DNA of 14,890 bases from an uncultured Gemmatimonadota bacterium (GTDB lineage: Bacteria; Gemmatimonadota; Gemmatimonadetes; Gemmatimonadales; GWC2-71-9). The DNA lies in NCBI GenBank assembly GCA_946887295.1, contig CAMPKP010000080.1, positions 1-14,890 of the forward strand, read 5' to 3'. The translations under genes were made by a program, and so were the position numbers. Of the stretch, positions 7,073 to 14,890 are shown one piece after another (within the stretch, counting starts at the first letter, position 1; every line of letters begins with the position of its first letter). The notes under the pieces are model-generated. The model worked only from the letters and a program-made list of their open reading frames with translations, had not been told where the DNA came from and did no database searches.

Positions 7073-9445
7073 CTGGCCCGCCCACGGGAGCGCTGGTACC
7101 TCTCCCCCTCCGCCATCGCCGCCTGGGCGCTCCTCGGGAGCGCCCTCGTCGCCTCCGCGCTCGGCGGCATGCCGAGCGTGCTCACCCTGGTAGCGGGGCT
7201 CGCCGGGGCGCTGATCGTCCTGCTCGCCGCCTGGCGCCGCGAGTGGGAGGTTCCACTGCACGCCGTCGGCGTGAGCCTGCTCGGCGTGGTGGTCTGGTTC
7301 GCCGACGACCGGATCTGGTGGCTCGCGCTCGGTGCGGTGATCACCATCTCGGCCAGTTTCTGGGTGGGGATCGCGCGGGGGCGCCGGCGGCTGCGCGAGG
7401 CGGAGAGCAAGACCGACGCGCTCGCCAGCCAGCTCGATCGCCGGATCAGCGAGCTGTTCTCGCTCCAGGAGCTGAGCTACGTCCTCTCCGAGTCCATCCA
7501 GCTCGACCGGATCGTGGACCAGGTCGCCCGATACGCCGGCCGCTTCCTCCAGACCGACGGCGCCATCGTGGTGCTGGCGGACAACGACCGGGATCAGCGC
7601 CTGCGGGTGGTGGCCGCGACCGGCACGCTCGAGGACCTCCAGGGCCGGATGGCGGAGGAGGGTGACGCCGGCCTGGTGCGCTTCGCGATCAGCCGCGAGC
7701 GCATCGAGGTGGCGCAGGGTGTCGGGACGCCCACGGTCAGCCTGATCGTCGGAATGACGGTCCGCTCCGCGGCCGTGGCCCCCCTCCGGTCGCAGGGAGT
7801 CACCATGGGGGCGCTCGCGGTCGCCGACCGCCAGGGAGGTCCCTTCACCACCGAGGACCTCTGGCTCCTCTCCACCGTGGCGACCAACGCCTCGGTCGTG
7901 CTCGCCAACAGCCGGCTCTACGAGATCGTGCGCCAGAGCAAGGAGGAATGGGAGACCGCCTTCGACGCGCTGGCGGAAGGGATCGCCGTGGTGGGGCCCA
8001 CCGGCGCCGTGCTCCGCGCCAACCGCGCGCTCGCGGCGCTCGCCCAGCTGGGTGAGAGCGAGCTGGTCGGCCGGGGCTTCTGCGAGACTCTCTTCGGCAG
8101 CTCGGAGGCGGTGGAAGAGCTGATCCGCGCCGCGTACCGGCGGCAGCGGCCCGCTCCGCTGGTGGTGCGGCTGGAGCAGAGCCAGCGGGTGCTCCGGCTG
8201 ACGGCGGCGCCCTTCGCCGAGCAGCCCGGCCGCCCCGCGTCGGCGGGAACCGGCCCGGTGGTCATCCTGGTCGAGGACGTGACCGAGCAGCGCATCCTCG
8301 AGGCTCAGCTGATCCAGAACGACAAGATGGCCTCCATCGGCCAGCTGGTCTCGGGTGTGGCCCACGAGCTGAACAATCCCCTCACGTCCATCGCCGGGCT
8401 CGCCGAGCTTCTGCTCGAGCGGGAGCCGCATCCCGACTTCCCGCACGAGCACCTCCGGGTGATCCACGACCAGGCGGAGCGCGCGGGGAGGATCGTGCGC
8501 AACCTGCTGACCTTCGCGCGGAAGGGGGTGGCCGAGAAGTCCGCCGTGGACCTGAACGACGTGGCCGTGCGCACGTCCCTGCTGATCGTCTACGAGCTGC
8601 AGCTGCACGCCATCGAGCTGGAGTCGGCGCTGAGCCCGGAGCCGGTGATCGTGCTGGGCGATCGCTACGAGCTGCAGCAGGTGCTGCTGAATCTGGTGAA
8701 CAACGCGGTCCAGGCGGTGAGCCAGCTGGAGCCCGGTCGGCCGCGGCGGATCCGGCTGGAGACGGCCGTCCAGCTCGGCACCGCGCTGCTCCGGGTACTC
8801 GACTCCGGTCCGGGGGTGCCGCCCCATCTCGTGTCCTACCTCTTCACGCCGTTCTTTACGACCAAGGCGCCCGGCGAGGGCACCGGGCTGGGGCTGTCAT
8901 TGAGCTATGGGCTGGTCAAGGCGCACGGGGGGATCCTCACCTACGAGACGCCGCCGGAAGGCGGCGCCGAGTTCCGGATCAGCCTGCCGGCGTATCAGGC
9001 GCCGGAGGACCATCCCCTGTTGGAGCCGCCCGAGACCGCCCTGCAGGTCGGCCACCGGATCCTCGTGGTGGACGACGACCCGGCGGTGCACCGGCTGGTG
9101 AGCGCGCTCTTCACCCCGCAGGGGCATGTGGTGGAGGCCGTGCGCTCGGGGGCTCAGGGGCTGCGGATGCTGGAGCAGCGGAACTTCGATCTCATCGTCG
9201 CGGACGCGATGGCCGCCGTCGGGCCGTCGGAGCTCTTCGTGCAGGCGCTCGCGGCCCGGCGCCCCGACGCCTGCTCGCGGATGGTCCTCGGCATCGCGGG
9301 GAACGGCGACCTCCACGAGCCGGTGCCGGAGTTCGGCATTCGTTGCGCCCGCAAGCCCTTCAGCCTGCGGGACCTCAACGCCCTGGCCGAGGAGATCTTC
9401 GCTAGTAGCCGGCCGCGCTCGCCGGCCGCCACGGAAGGACGCTGA
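7073..9445 (+). CDS. Membrane hybrid histidine kinase (GAF-PAS-HisKA-HATPase-REC)
   Basis: About 790 aa from CTG 7073. The order is four predicted membrane helices (about 12-31, 35-53, 61-77, 81-101), a GAF domain (about 125-275), a PAS domain (about 285-410), HisKA with the H-box VAHELNNP (His431), HATPase_c with N-box NLVNNAVQAV (about 540), G1 DSGPG from Asp577 and G2 GEGTGLGL from Gly601, then a C-terminal receiver (662-780). The receiver has its acidic pair (VVDDDP), phospho-acceptor Asp711 and the Lys of RKPF, but the usual Thr/Ser is replaced in VLGIAGN, so it may be degenerate. An ATG at 7169 would remove the first helix. Between 7073 and 7169 codons keep strong G/C third-position bias. 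It probably senses an envelope or small-molecule signal; the ligand is unknown. It follows the acyltransferase by 2 nt, and its 3' end overlaps the convergent beta-helix gene by 44 bp. Confidence 0.93.
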   Translation: MARPRERWYLSPSAIAAWALLGSALVASALGGMPSVLTLVAGLAGALIVLLAAWRREWEVPLHAVGVSLLGVVVWFADDRIWWLALGAVITISASFWVGIARGRRRLREAESKTDALASQLDRRISELFSLQELSYVLSESIQLDRIVDQVARYAGRFLQTDGAIVVLADNDRDQRLRVVAATGTLEDLQGRMAEEGDAGLVRFAISRERIEVAQGVGTPTVSLIVGMTVRSAAVAPLRSQGVTMGALAVADRQGGPFTTEDLWLLSTVATNASVVLANSRLYEIVRQSKEEWETAFDALAEGIAVVGPTGAVLRANRALAALAQLGESELVGRGFCETLFGSSEAVEELIRAAYRRQRPAPLVVRLEQSQRVLRLTAAPFAEQPGRPASAGTGPVVILVEDVTEQRILEAQLIQNDKMASIGQLVSGVAHELNNPLTSIAGLAELLLEREPHPDFPHEHLRVIHDQAERAGRIVRNLLTFARKGVAEKSAVDLNDVAVRTSLLIVYELQLHAIELESALSPEPVIVLGDRYELQQVLLNLVNNAVQAVSQLEPGRPRRIRLETAVQLGTALLRVLDSGPGVPPHLVSYLFTPFFTTKAPGEGTGLGLSLSYGLVKAHGGILTYETPPEGGAEFRISLPAYQAPEDHPLLEPPETALQVGHRILVVDDDPAVHRLVSALFTPQGHVVEAVRSGAQGLRMLEQRNFDLIVADAMAAVGPSELFVQALAARRPDACSRMVLGIAGNGDLHEPVPEFGIRCARKPFSLRDLNALAEEIFASSRPRSPAATEGR

Positions 9446-10820
9446 TCCGCCCCTTCACCCGCGCGGAGGTGGCCGCGGCGTCGGCGGTGGCCCAGTAGTT
9501 TCCTCCCGCGGCGAGGTCGGGCGCCTCGATGAACCATCCGCTCGCCCGCAGGAACACGTTTCCGGTGACCTCGGTCCCGTGCCCCGCGTTGTCGATCACC
9601 AGCCCGTCCACCAGGCCGTCCAGCAGATTGCCCCGAACCCGGCTGCCGCTCGTCCCCTGCAGCACGATGCCCTGCTCCGCACCGCCCACGACGTTGTCGT
9701 CGATCCGGTGACCCCGGCTCGGCGGCCCGCCTCGCGCCGGAGAGGTCACCATGATCCCGGCCCGTCCGCCCAGGAGCACGTTCGACTCCAGCGTGTTGTC
9801 GCTGCCGTGCTCGAGCACGATCCCGGCGATCCGGGCCCCGATGACGGTATTGCCCCGCACCGTGCTGCCGTTCAGACGGTCCAGATGGAAGCCGTACGCC
9901 GCGCTGTCGGCGCGGTTCTCGAGGAACGTGGTGCTCCAGGTGTGGCTGGCGACGAACCCCGAGCCGGTGGACGAGGCGTCGTTGCGGTAGATCAGGTTCC
10001 CGATCGAGGGCCGGGTGAGCGGCGGCTGGCCGGTGATGCGCAGCCCGGCGCTCGAGATCGTGAGATCGTTCTCCGCGATGGTGTTGGAGTCGCTCCCCTC
10101 GCGGAGCAGGATCGCGGCGGCGCCGCACTCCACCGCGGGCGGCGCGCACCGCACGGTGTGATGCAGCCGGTTCCGCACGATCACGTTGTGGGAGGAGCGC
10201 CAGAGGCTGATCCCCCAGGCGGAGTTGCCGGTCAGCTCGTTGTCGGCGAGGTAGCTTTCGCGGGCCTCGACGAGGCCGATGCCGTTCTGGGCCGACCTGG
10301 CCGTCACCCCGGTGACGCTGGCTCCCAGGGTGCGGAAGAGCACCAGGCCGGAGCCGGAGCCCAGAAAGGCCGCGAGCCGCAGCGGGTCGAGACGGTCGGT
10401 GGTGTCGGGCTGGGCGGCGGTGGAGCGGATGGCGTCGCTCCGGCTCCCGGAGAGGTCGATCCCGCTGATGCGGTGTCCCCGACCGCCCTCGATGCGCAGG
10501 CCGAAGCGATAGCCTCTGATCGTCCCGCCGAGCACGGACACACCGTCCACGTCCCTGCTCGCCACGCCGACTCCGACGAAGCGGGACGGCACCGAGTCGC
10601 CGCTCTCCAGCACCACGCCGGTCAGGTCGATGCGCGTGCCCGACGCGGCGGCCACGATCACGCCGCGCTCGGACGGATCCGCGATGCGGTAGCGGCCGGG
10701 GCAGATCCGCACCTCGCCCTGTACCTGGGTGCCGGCACGCGATGGGCGGACGCAGGCCGCCGCCTCGGCCGGGTGCACGGCGGGTGACAGCAGCAGAACG
10801 ATCGAGAGAAGCAGCGTCAT
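9402..10820 (-). CDS. Secreted parallel beta-helix (NosD/PbH1-type) protein
   Basis: A 472-aa protein. Residues 1-21 are a signal peptide ([15 protein letters not shown], then AEA before Ala-Cys). A lipobox is not convincing, since the residue three before Cys23 is Ala. The body is a series of about 20-25-residue turns with the parallel right-handed beta-helix pattern G-x-x-I/V...N-x-V/I: for example [36 protein letters not shown] and [19 protein letters not shown]. Such proteins bind or cut polysaccharide, or are periplasmic NosD-like factors; no catalytic motif is clear. Cys23/Cys40 and the [10 protein letters not shown] pair could form disulfides. The ATG overlaps the hisF stop (ATGA), making it the last gene of the histidine operon. 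A link with histidine synthesis is not obvious, so position may reflect expression convenience. Confidence 0.88.
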   Translation of the reverse strand: MTLLLSIVLLLSPAVHPAEAAACVRPSRAGTQVQGEVRICPGRYRIADPSERGVIVAAASGTRIDLTGVVLESGDSVPSRFVGVGVASRDVDGVSVLGGTIRGYRFGLRIEGGRGHRISGIDLSGSRSDAIRSTAAQPDTTDRLDPLRLAAFLGSGSGLVLFRTLGASVTGVTARSAQNGIGLVEARESYLADNELTGNSAWGISLWRSSHNVIVRNRLHHTVRCAPPAVECGAAAILLREGSDSNTIAENDLTISSAGLRITGQPPLTRPSIGNLIYRNDASSTGSGFVASHTWSTTFLENRADSAAYGFHLDRLNGSTVRGNTVIGARIAGIVLEHGSDNTLESNVLLGGRAGIMVTSPARGGPPSRGHRIDDNVVGGAEQGIVLQGTSGSRVRGNLLDGLVDGLVIDNAGHGTEVTGNVFLRASGWFIEAPDLAAGGNYWATADAAATSARVKGRISVLPWRPASAAGY

Positions 10821-11569
10821 GGCCGGACCGGATACCCCCGCTCGCGGAGGAAGGCGCGCGCCTCGGGGAGCGACGAGCCGTGGAAGTGGAAGATCGTGGC
10901 CGCGAGCACGCCGTGGGCGCCCGCCTCCAGTGCCTCGGCCAGGTGGCCGAGTTTGCCGGCGCCCCCCGAGGCGACGATCGGGATGGTGACCGCGCCGGCA
11001 GCGGCCCGGAGCAGCTCGAGATCGTACCCCGCACCGGTCCCGTCGCGATCCATCGAGGTGAGCAGAATCTCGCCGGCGCCGAGGGCCTCGAGATTCCGCA
11101 TCCACGCCACAGCCTCGAGCGGCGTCTCCTCGCGCCCGCCGTTCACCACCACGGTGAGCCGCCCGTGGGACCGCCGCACGTCCACCGCGGCCACGACGCA
11201 CTGGCTCCCGAAGCTCTCCGCCAGCCGCGAGACCAGCGGGGGATCACGCACTGCCGCCGTGTTCACCGATACCTTGTCGGCCCCCGCCCGGAGTGCCGCA
11301 CCCGCGTCGGCCACCGAGCGGATGCCGCCGCCGACCGTGAACGGGATGAAGATCGAGTCCGCCACCCTGGCCACCATCTCCAGCGTGGTCCGGCGCTCGT
11401 CGGGGCTGGCCGAGATGTCGAGAAACACCAGCTCGTCGGCGCCCTCCGCGTCGTACCGGGCGGCCTGCTCCACCGGGTCGCCGGCGTCGCGCAGGGATTC
11501 GAAGTGGATGCCCTTCACCACCCTGCCCCCCGCCACGTCGAGGCAGGGGATGATCCGGCGCGCTAACAT
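10817..11569 (-). CDS. hisF: Imidazole glycerol phosphate synthase subunit HisF
   Basis: A 250-aa TIM barrel. HisF uses ammonia from HisH to convert PRFAR into imidazole glycerol phosphate and AICAR. Catalytic Asp11 (in IIPCLD) and Asp130 (in VVAAVD) are both present. Phosphate-binding loops VGGGIR (79-84) and ASGGAG (200-205) are visible. The sequence is of HisF type, not HisA/PriA. The ATG at 11569 lies 7 nt inside the 3' end of the Nudix gene, so coupling is likely. No strong Shine-Dalgarno is seen (GAGGA is about 12 nt away). hisA is not found in this window, although it often lies between hisH and hisF. Confidence 0.97.
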   Translation of the reverse strand: MLARRIIPCLDVAGGRVVKGIHFESLRDAGDPVEQAARYDAEGADELVFLDISASPDERRTTLEMVARVADSIFIPFTVGGGIRSVADAGAALRAGADKVSVNTAAVRDPPLVSRLAESFGSQCVVAAVDVRRSHGRLTVVVNGGREETPLEAVAWMRNLEALGAGEILLTSMDRDGTGAGYDLELLRAAAGAVTIPIVASGGAGKLGHLAEALEAGAHGVLAATIFHFHGSSLPEARAFLRERGYPVRP

Positions 11570-12030
11570 ACCCGGAGCACGTCCTCTACCGCACCGGCGT
11601 CGCCCGAGCCGAGAAGGGCCACGGCGTCCTCCAGGGCCCGACGCTCCCGGGGCCACGCGAAACGGGCGCCCGCGGCTTCCGGCCTGAGCCACTCGTGGGC
11701 GTCGTGCTCGGCGCCGAGACGCACCGCCGCGCCGGAGGGGACGAAGGCGACGAAGACCGGCACCAGCGCCACCTCGTCGAGCCGGTGCTGGTAGAAGGTC
11801 TCGACCCGGCTCAGGTTGTAGAGGCGGTCGGGCGCGAGGCCAGTCTCTTCCTCCAGCTCGCGCCGGGCGGCCTCCCCGGGGGTCTCGTCGTGCTCGACGT
11901 GGCCGTGCACCGTCTCCCACGAGCCCGGGCAGCGGCCGCCGACGCTCCGCCGGAGGACCAGGCACTCGAGCCCGCCGCCGCCGCTCCTGAGGACGTAGAC
12001 GTCCACCAGGGACACCCGGATCGTGGTCAC
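11563..12030 (-). CDS. Nudix hydrolase embedded between hisH and hisF
   Basis: A 155-aa Nudix hydrolase. The box is perfect: G43-x5-E-x7-RE-L-x-EE-x-G-L65, read as [20 protein letters not shown] with TGL after it. Nudix enzymes cut nucleoside diphosphate-X linkages and use the box glutamates to bind Mg. The overall pattern ([39 protein letters not shown]) recalls NudB-type dATP/dihydroneopterin-triphosphate pyrophosphohydrolases, but the substrate is not certain. The start GTG overlaps the hisH stop (GTGA), with GGAG close by. Another GTG lies three codons earlier. The 3' end overlaps hisF by 7 nt. A nucleotide-pyrophosphate hydrolase inside the operon could act on phosphoribosyl-ATP (the HisE step), clean damaged nucleotides, or be unrelated to histidine. 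Confidence 0.92.
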   Translation of the reverse strand: MTTIRVSLVDVYVLRSGGGGLECLVLRRSVGGRCPGSWETVHGHVEHDETPGEAARRELEEETGLAPDRLYNLSRVETFYQHRLDEVALVPVFVAFVPSGAAVRLGAEHDAHEWLRPEAAGARFAWPRERRALEDAVALLGSGDAGAVEDVLRVC

Positions 12031-12647
12031 GGACTCCACCGGGCGAAGGCGTCGAGCAGCTCGATGCCGGCGCGCTGGGACTTCTCGGGGTGGAACTGGG
12101 CGCCGATCACCGTCTCCTGGCCGACCAGAGTCGGGAACACCGCCTCGTACTCCCCCGTGCCGAGCACCGCCCCGGAGGGAAGATCGCTGGGGTGGTAGCT
12201 GTGCACGTGATAGTAGAAGCGGGGCTCGCCGCCGAACAACGGCCCCAGCATCTCGTGGCGCCGGCCCGACTCGGTCAGATCCACCCTCGCCCAGCCGACG
12301 TGCGGCACGTGCAACGAGGTCACGAAGCGGCGCACCCGGCCCGGGAGCAACCCGAGCCCCCGCGCGTCCGGCGCCTCCTCGCTGAGCTCGAAGAGGAGCT
12401 GAAGACCCAGGCATATCCCCATTACCGGTCGGCCCGCGCCGGCGGCCTCGCGCACTGCCTCTCCGAGCCCCGAGCTGGCGAGGTTCCGCGAGCCCTGCCC
12501 GAAGTTCCCCACTCCGGGAACCAGAACCCGGTCCGCGGCACGCACCTCGGCGGGGTCGGTCGTGAGCGCCGACCGGTGGCCTCCGGCCTCCAGCGCGCGC
12601 ACCACGCTCCTGAGGTTGTTGACTCCGTAATCCACCACGGCGATCAC
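12027..12647 (-). CDS. hisH: Imidazole glycerol phosphate synthase glutaminase HisH
   Basis: A 206-aa class I glutamine amidotransferase that supplies ammonia to HisF. The triad is complete: Cys79 in GICLGLQ, then His186 and Glu188 in QFHPEKS. The oxyanion-side PGVGNFG (44-50) and the interface segment YYHVHSY (145-151) are present. The GTG start (VIAVVDYG) overlaps the hisB stop (GTGA) and has GGGG 5 nt upstream. The length is usual for the family. The 3' end overlaps the Nudix GTG. It must pair with HisF encoded one gene downstream. Confidence 0.97.
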   Translation of the reverse strand: MIAVVDYGVNNLRSVVRALEAGGHRSALTTDPAEVRAADRVLVPGVGNFGQGSRNLASSGLGEAVREAAGAGRPVMGICLGLQLLFELSEEAPDARGLGLLPGRVRRFVTSLHVPHVGWARVDLTESGRRHEMLGPLFGGEPRFYYHVHSYHPSDLPSGAVLGTGEYEAVFPTLVGQETVIGAQFHPEKSQRAGIELLDAFARWSP

Positions 12648-13237
12648 AGCGTCCCCTTGGTGGACGGCACGCCCGCCACCCGGGGATCGATGGACGTCGC
12701 CGCGTCCAGCGCCCGCGCGAAGGCCTTGAACGCGGCCTCCACGATGTGATGCGGATTGTCGCCCCTCACCAGGTCCAGATGCGCCGTGAGCCCGGCGTTG
12801 AGCACCACGGCGCGGAAGAACTCGGGGGTCAGGAAGACGTCGTAGTCCCCCAGCATCTGCCACTTGGCGATGTCGATGTCGTAGTGGATGTACGGGCGGC
12901 CCGAGACGTCCACCACCGCGCGGACGAGCGCGTCGTCGAGCGGAACCAGGGCATCGCCGTAGCGCCGGATGCCGGCCCGGTCGCCCAGGGCGCGGGCGAT
13001 CGCCACGCCGAGGGCGATGCCGGTGTCCTCGACCGTATGGTGCCCGTCGACGTGGAGGTCACCCCGGGCCTCGACGGTCAGGTCGAGCAGCCCGTGGCGG
13101 GCGAGGGCCTCGAGCATGTGGTCGAAGAAGCCGATGCCGGTCTTCACCGCCGCCTCGCCCTTGCCGTCGAGGGCGACTCGAACGAAGAGATCGGTCTCCT
13201 TGGTGGTGCGGCGGATCTCGCCCACTCTCGGGGTCAT
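12644..13237 (-). CDS. hisB: Imidazoleglycerol-phosphate dehydratase HisB
   Basis: A 197-aa monofunctional dehydratase (not fused to histidinol phosphatase) converting IGP to imidazole acetol phosphate. The duplicated metal-binding motifs HHTVE (66-70) and HHIVE (163-167), Glu14 and DHM at 39-41 are present. It forms a Mn-dependent 24-mer. The ATG overlaps the hisC stop (ATGA) and GGAGG lies 4 nt upstream. The end PSTKGTL is typical. Since no histidinol-phosphatase domain is attached, that activity must come from elsewhere. Confidence 0.97.
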   Translation of the reverse strand: MTPRVGEIRRTTKETDLFVRVALDGKGEAAVKTGIGFFDHMLEALARHGLLDLTVEARGDLHVDGHHTVEDTGIALGVAIARALGDRAGIRRYGDALVPLDDALVRAVVDVSGRPYIHYDIDIAKWQMLGDYDVFLTPEFFRAVVLNAGLTAHLDLVRGDNPHHIVEAAFKAFARALDAATSIDPRVAGVPSTKGTL

Positions 13238-14415
13238 CGGCCCTCCGGTCCGGCGCCGAGGATCTGCCGCAGCGCGGCCAGCACCGCCTCCATGTCGTCC
13301 TCGGTTCCGATCGAGATCCGGAGGCATTCCGCCAGAGCCGCCCCGCTCGACACGTCGCGAACCAGGATCCCGTGCTCGTCGTACAGGCGGCGGAACACCT
13401 CGCTCGCGGGCCTGGCATGGCACCGGATCAGGACGAAGTTCGCCGAAGTCGGCATGACCTCCAGCCCCGGCACCTCCGCGAGCCGGGGGAGGAATCGGTC
13501 GCGCGTCCGGATCACTTGCCGGGTGCGGCCCGCGAAGACCTCGGCGTGGTCCAGCGCGACCTCGGCCGCCGCGAGAGTCACCAGGTTCACGTTGTAGGGG
13601 AGCTTGCCCTTGGCCAGCTCGCGGGCCACGTCCGGATGCGCCAGCGCCAGGCCGAAGCGCAGGCCGGCCATCCCCATCGCCTTGGAGAACGTGCGCAGCA
13701 CGACCACCCGTGAGGTCCGGCGCAGCAGCGGGATGGCGCTGGGGCCGCCGAAATCCTGGTACGCCTCGTCGCAGAGCACCAGCGCCCCGGTCTCCGCCAC
13801 GATCCGCTCCGCCGCACCATCCGGCAGCGCCGAGCCGGTGGGATTGTTGGGCGAGTTGAGCACGACCACCTTCGCGCGCTCGCGCACCGCGGTCTCCACG
13901 ATCCGGCCGACGTCGAACTCGAACCGCGGGCCGAGCGGCACCGGCACGTAGCGCCCGCCGAGCACACCCGTGAGCAGGCGATAGAGCGAGAACGTCGGCG
14001 ACGGGGCGATGACGGCGTCGCCCTCGGCGAGGACGACCGACAGCGTCGCCTGGATCAGCTCGTTGGATCCGTTGCCCACCACCACTCCATCGGGGACCCA
14101 GCCGTAGTGCGCGGCCAGACGCCCGGCCAGGAGGGCGGGCACGAACTCCGGGTAGCGCTGCCACGGCGCCGACGCGGCTCGGTCGAGCACGGCGCGCTTC
14201 AGCTCGGGCGGCACGTCGTACGGGCATTCGTTCTGATTCAGCTTGTGCCGGGCTACCGGGGCGCGCAGCGTGTAGCCCGCCTGCGCCCGCACGCCGGGTT
14301 TCACCAGCGCGACCCCATCGGCGCCACCGGGGAGAACGCCTCCCGGGCCGGTGGGTTCGAGAGCGATCGGTCGGACGGGGGCGGAGGGAGAGGCGGGTGT
14401 CGGCGGCCGGGTCAA
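13234..14415 (-). CDS. hisC: Histidinol-phosphate aminotransferase HisC
   Basis: A 393-aa PLP fold-type I aminotransferase. LNQNE is at 59-63, NNPTG at 190-194, the cofactor Asp216 lies in CDEAY, the Schiff-base Lys245 in TFSKAMG and Arg253 in GLRFG. It converts imidazole acetol phosphate to histidinol phosphate using glutamate. The start is uncertain. The TTG at 14415 overlaps the stop of the receiver gene (TTGA) but has no good Shine-Dalgarno and yields a Pro-rich 35-residue lead. A GTG near residue 38 (VKPGVR) could give a usual-length enzyme. Paralogs act on aromatic amino acids, but the his context settles the role. Confidence 0.93.
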   Translation of the reverse strand: MTRPPTPASPSAPVRPIALEPTGPGGVLPGGADGVALVKPGVRAQAGYTLRAPVARHKLNQNECPYDVPPELKRAVLDRAASAPWQRYPEFVPALLAGRLAAHYGWVPDGVVVGNGSNELIQATLSVVLAEGDAVIAPSPTFSLYRLLTGVLGGRYVPVPLGPRFEFDVGRIVETAVRERAKVVVLNSPNNPTGSALPDGAAERIVAETGALVLCDEAYQDFGGPSAIPLLRRTSRVVVLRTFSKAMGMAGLRFGLALAHPDVARELAKGKLPYNVNLVTLAAAEVALDHAEVFAGRTRQVIRTRDRFLPRLAEVPGLEVMPTSANFVLIRCHARPASEVFRRLYDEHGILVRDVSSGAALAECLRISIGTEDDMEAVLAALRQILGAGPEGR

Positions 14416-14890
14416 GCGCGGTGGCGGCCCAGCACCGCCTCGAGTCGTGCGGACAGGGCGCGGGCCCGGAACGGCTTGGTGATGAAGTCGTCGGCCCCCA
14501 GCTCGAACACTCGGATCTCGTTGTCCTCGTCGCCCTTGGCGGTGAGCACCATGACGGGGATCGAGCGGGTGGCCGGCCGGGAGCGGAGCTGCGTCAGCAC
14601 GCTGTAGCCGTCGAGGCCGGGGAGATTGAGGTCGAGGATGATGACGTCGGGCGCGAAGCGGTCCACCTGGTCGAGCGCCTGCACGCCGTCCCGCGCTTCG
14701 GCCACGGTGTAGCCGTCGCGCTCCAGGAGATCCTTCATCACCCGGCGAAGCTGGTCCTCGTCCTCCACCAGCAGCACGCAGGTTCCGGCGCCGCGGCCGG
14801 CCGGAGTCGCGCCGCCAGCGGAGGGCGTCTCATCCACCAGCTCGAGCCCTTCGGCGAAGTCGAGCAGGGGGGCGGGACGGGGCGCCGGAA
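14412..14890 (-). CDS. Receiver (CheY-like) domain protein, 5' end beyond or at window edge
   Basis: A receiver domain of about 120 residues ends the protein. The acidic pocket is in VLLVEDED, phospho-acceptor Asp69 in IILDLNLPGLDG, Thr99 in MVLTAKG and Lys121 in FITKPF, all in numbering from GTG 14837. All key residues are intact, so phosphorylation should be possible. No DNA-binding output domain follows the receiver. The frame stays open with G/C-ending codons to the window edge (PLLDFAEGLEL before the GTG), so it may be the tail of a larger protein. The GTG at 14837 with AAGGG about 9 nt upstream would instead give a stand-alone 141-aa regulator with a disordered 20-residue lead. Its stop overlaps the hisC TTG, so it appears to be the first or an early gene in the his transcript. 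Confidence 0.85.
   Translation of the reverse strand, partial: PAPRPAPLLDFAEGLELVDETPSAGGATPAGRGAGTCVLLVEDEDQLRRVMKDLLERDGYTVAEARDGVQALDQVDRFAPDVIILDLNLPGLDGYSVLTQLRSRPATRSIPVMVLTAKGDEDNEIRVFELGADDFITKPFRARALSARLEAVLGRHRA

Noticed and set aside
7067..8827. 586-codon frame antisense to the kinase
   Set aside because: A shadow of the GC-rich kinase gene; no domain pattern and biased His/Arg/Gly/Leu composition.
9126..10787. 553-codon plus-strand frame across the kinase 3' end and beta-helix gene
   Set aside because: Low-complexity Arg/Gly/Val-rich product antisense to a clearly patterned beta-helix protein with a signal peptide.
1..14890. CRISPR array, transposase, toxin-antitoxin pair or defence island
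   Set aside because: No regularly spaced repeats, no recombinase or nuclease motifs, and the gene content is housekeeping.

Overview
The window is a GC-rich bacterial chromosome segment. Nearly every codon in the real genes ends in G or C, and genes are packed with 4-bp stop/start overlaps. The gene content is mostly core: tRNA-Leu, tig-clpP-clpX-engB, and a histidine operon. I infer Gemmatimonadota or a similar GC-rich environmental lineage from the gene order and the style of the lineage-specific secreted proteins. That assignment was not tested by any search.

Layout. Positions 1-65 are the 3' part of a tRNA-Leu(UAG) cut by the window edge, followed by a hairpin, a small uncharacterised plus-strand ORF (about 282-590) and a convergent minus-strand DUF4142 exported protein (572-1129). 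Positions 1130-1608 are a non-coding control region. It has a sharply AT-rich island (about 1199-1250) with divergent promoter-like elements and, at its right end, a good promoter placed so close to the tig ATG that the mRNA would be nearly leaderless. Positions 1609-6129 are a plus-strand proteostasis unit: trigger factor, ClpP, ClpX, EngB/YihA GTPase, and a secreted protein of unknown function. Positions 6225-9445 hold a left-handed beta-helix acyltransferase followed 2 nt later by a membrane hybrid histidine kinase. The kinase's best start is an unusual CTG with a strong Shine-Dalgarno, upstream of the first conventional ATG.

Positions 9402-14890 are a minus-strand operon, read right to left: a receiver-domain protein (running into the window edge), hisC, hisB, hisH, a Nudix hydrolase, hisF, and a secreted parallel beta-helix protein. 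Five of the six junctions are 4-nt overlaps (TTGA, ATGA, GTGA, GTGA, ATGA) and the sixth (Nudix/hisF) is a 7-nt overlap, so the seven genes are probably translationally coupled. HisC, HisB, HisH and HisF cover the middle of histidine synthesis. hisA, often found between hisH and hisF, is absent here and the Nudix gene sits in that slot.

The window is mainly housekeeping. I see no CRISPR array, phage genes, transposase or complete defence system. The points most worth a second look are the CTG start of the kinase, the near-leaderless tig transcript, the Nudix and beta-helix genes embedded in the his operon, and several strong hairpins (95-124, 285-317, 4845-4882) that ordinary annotation would miss.
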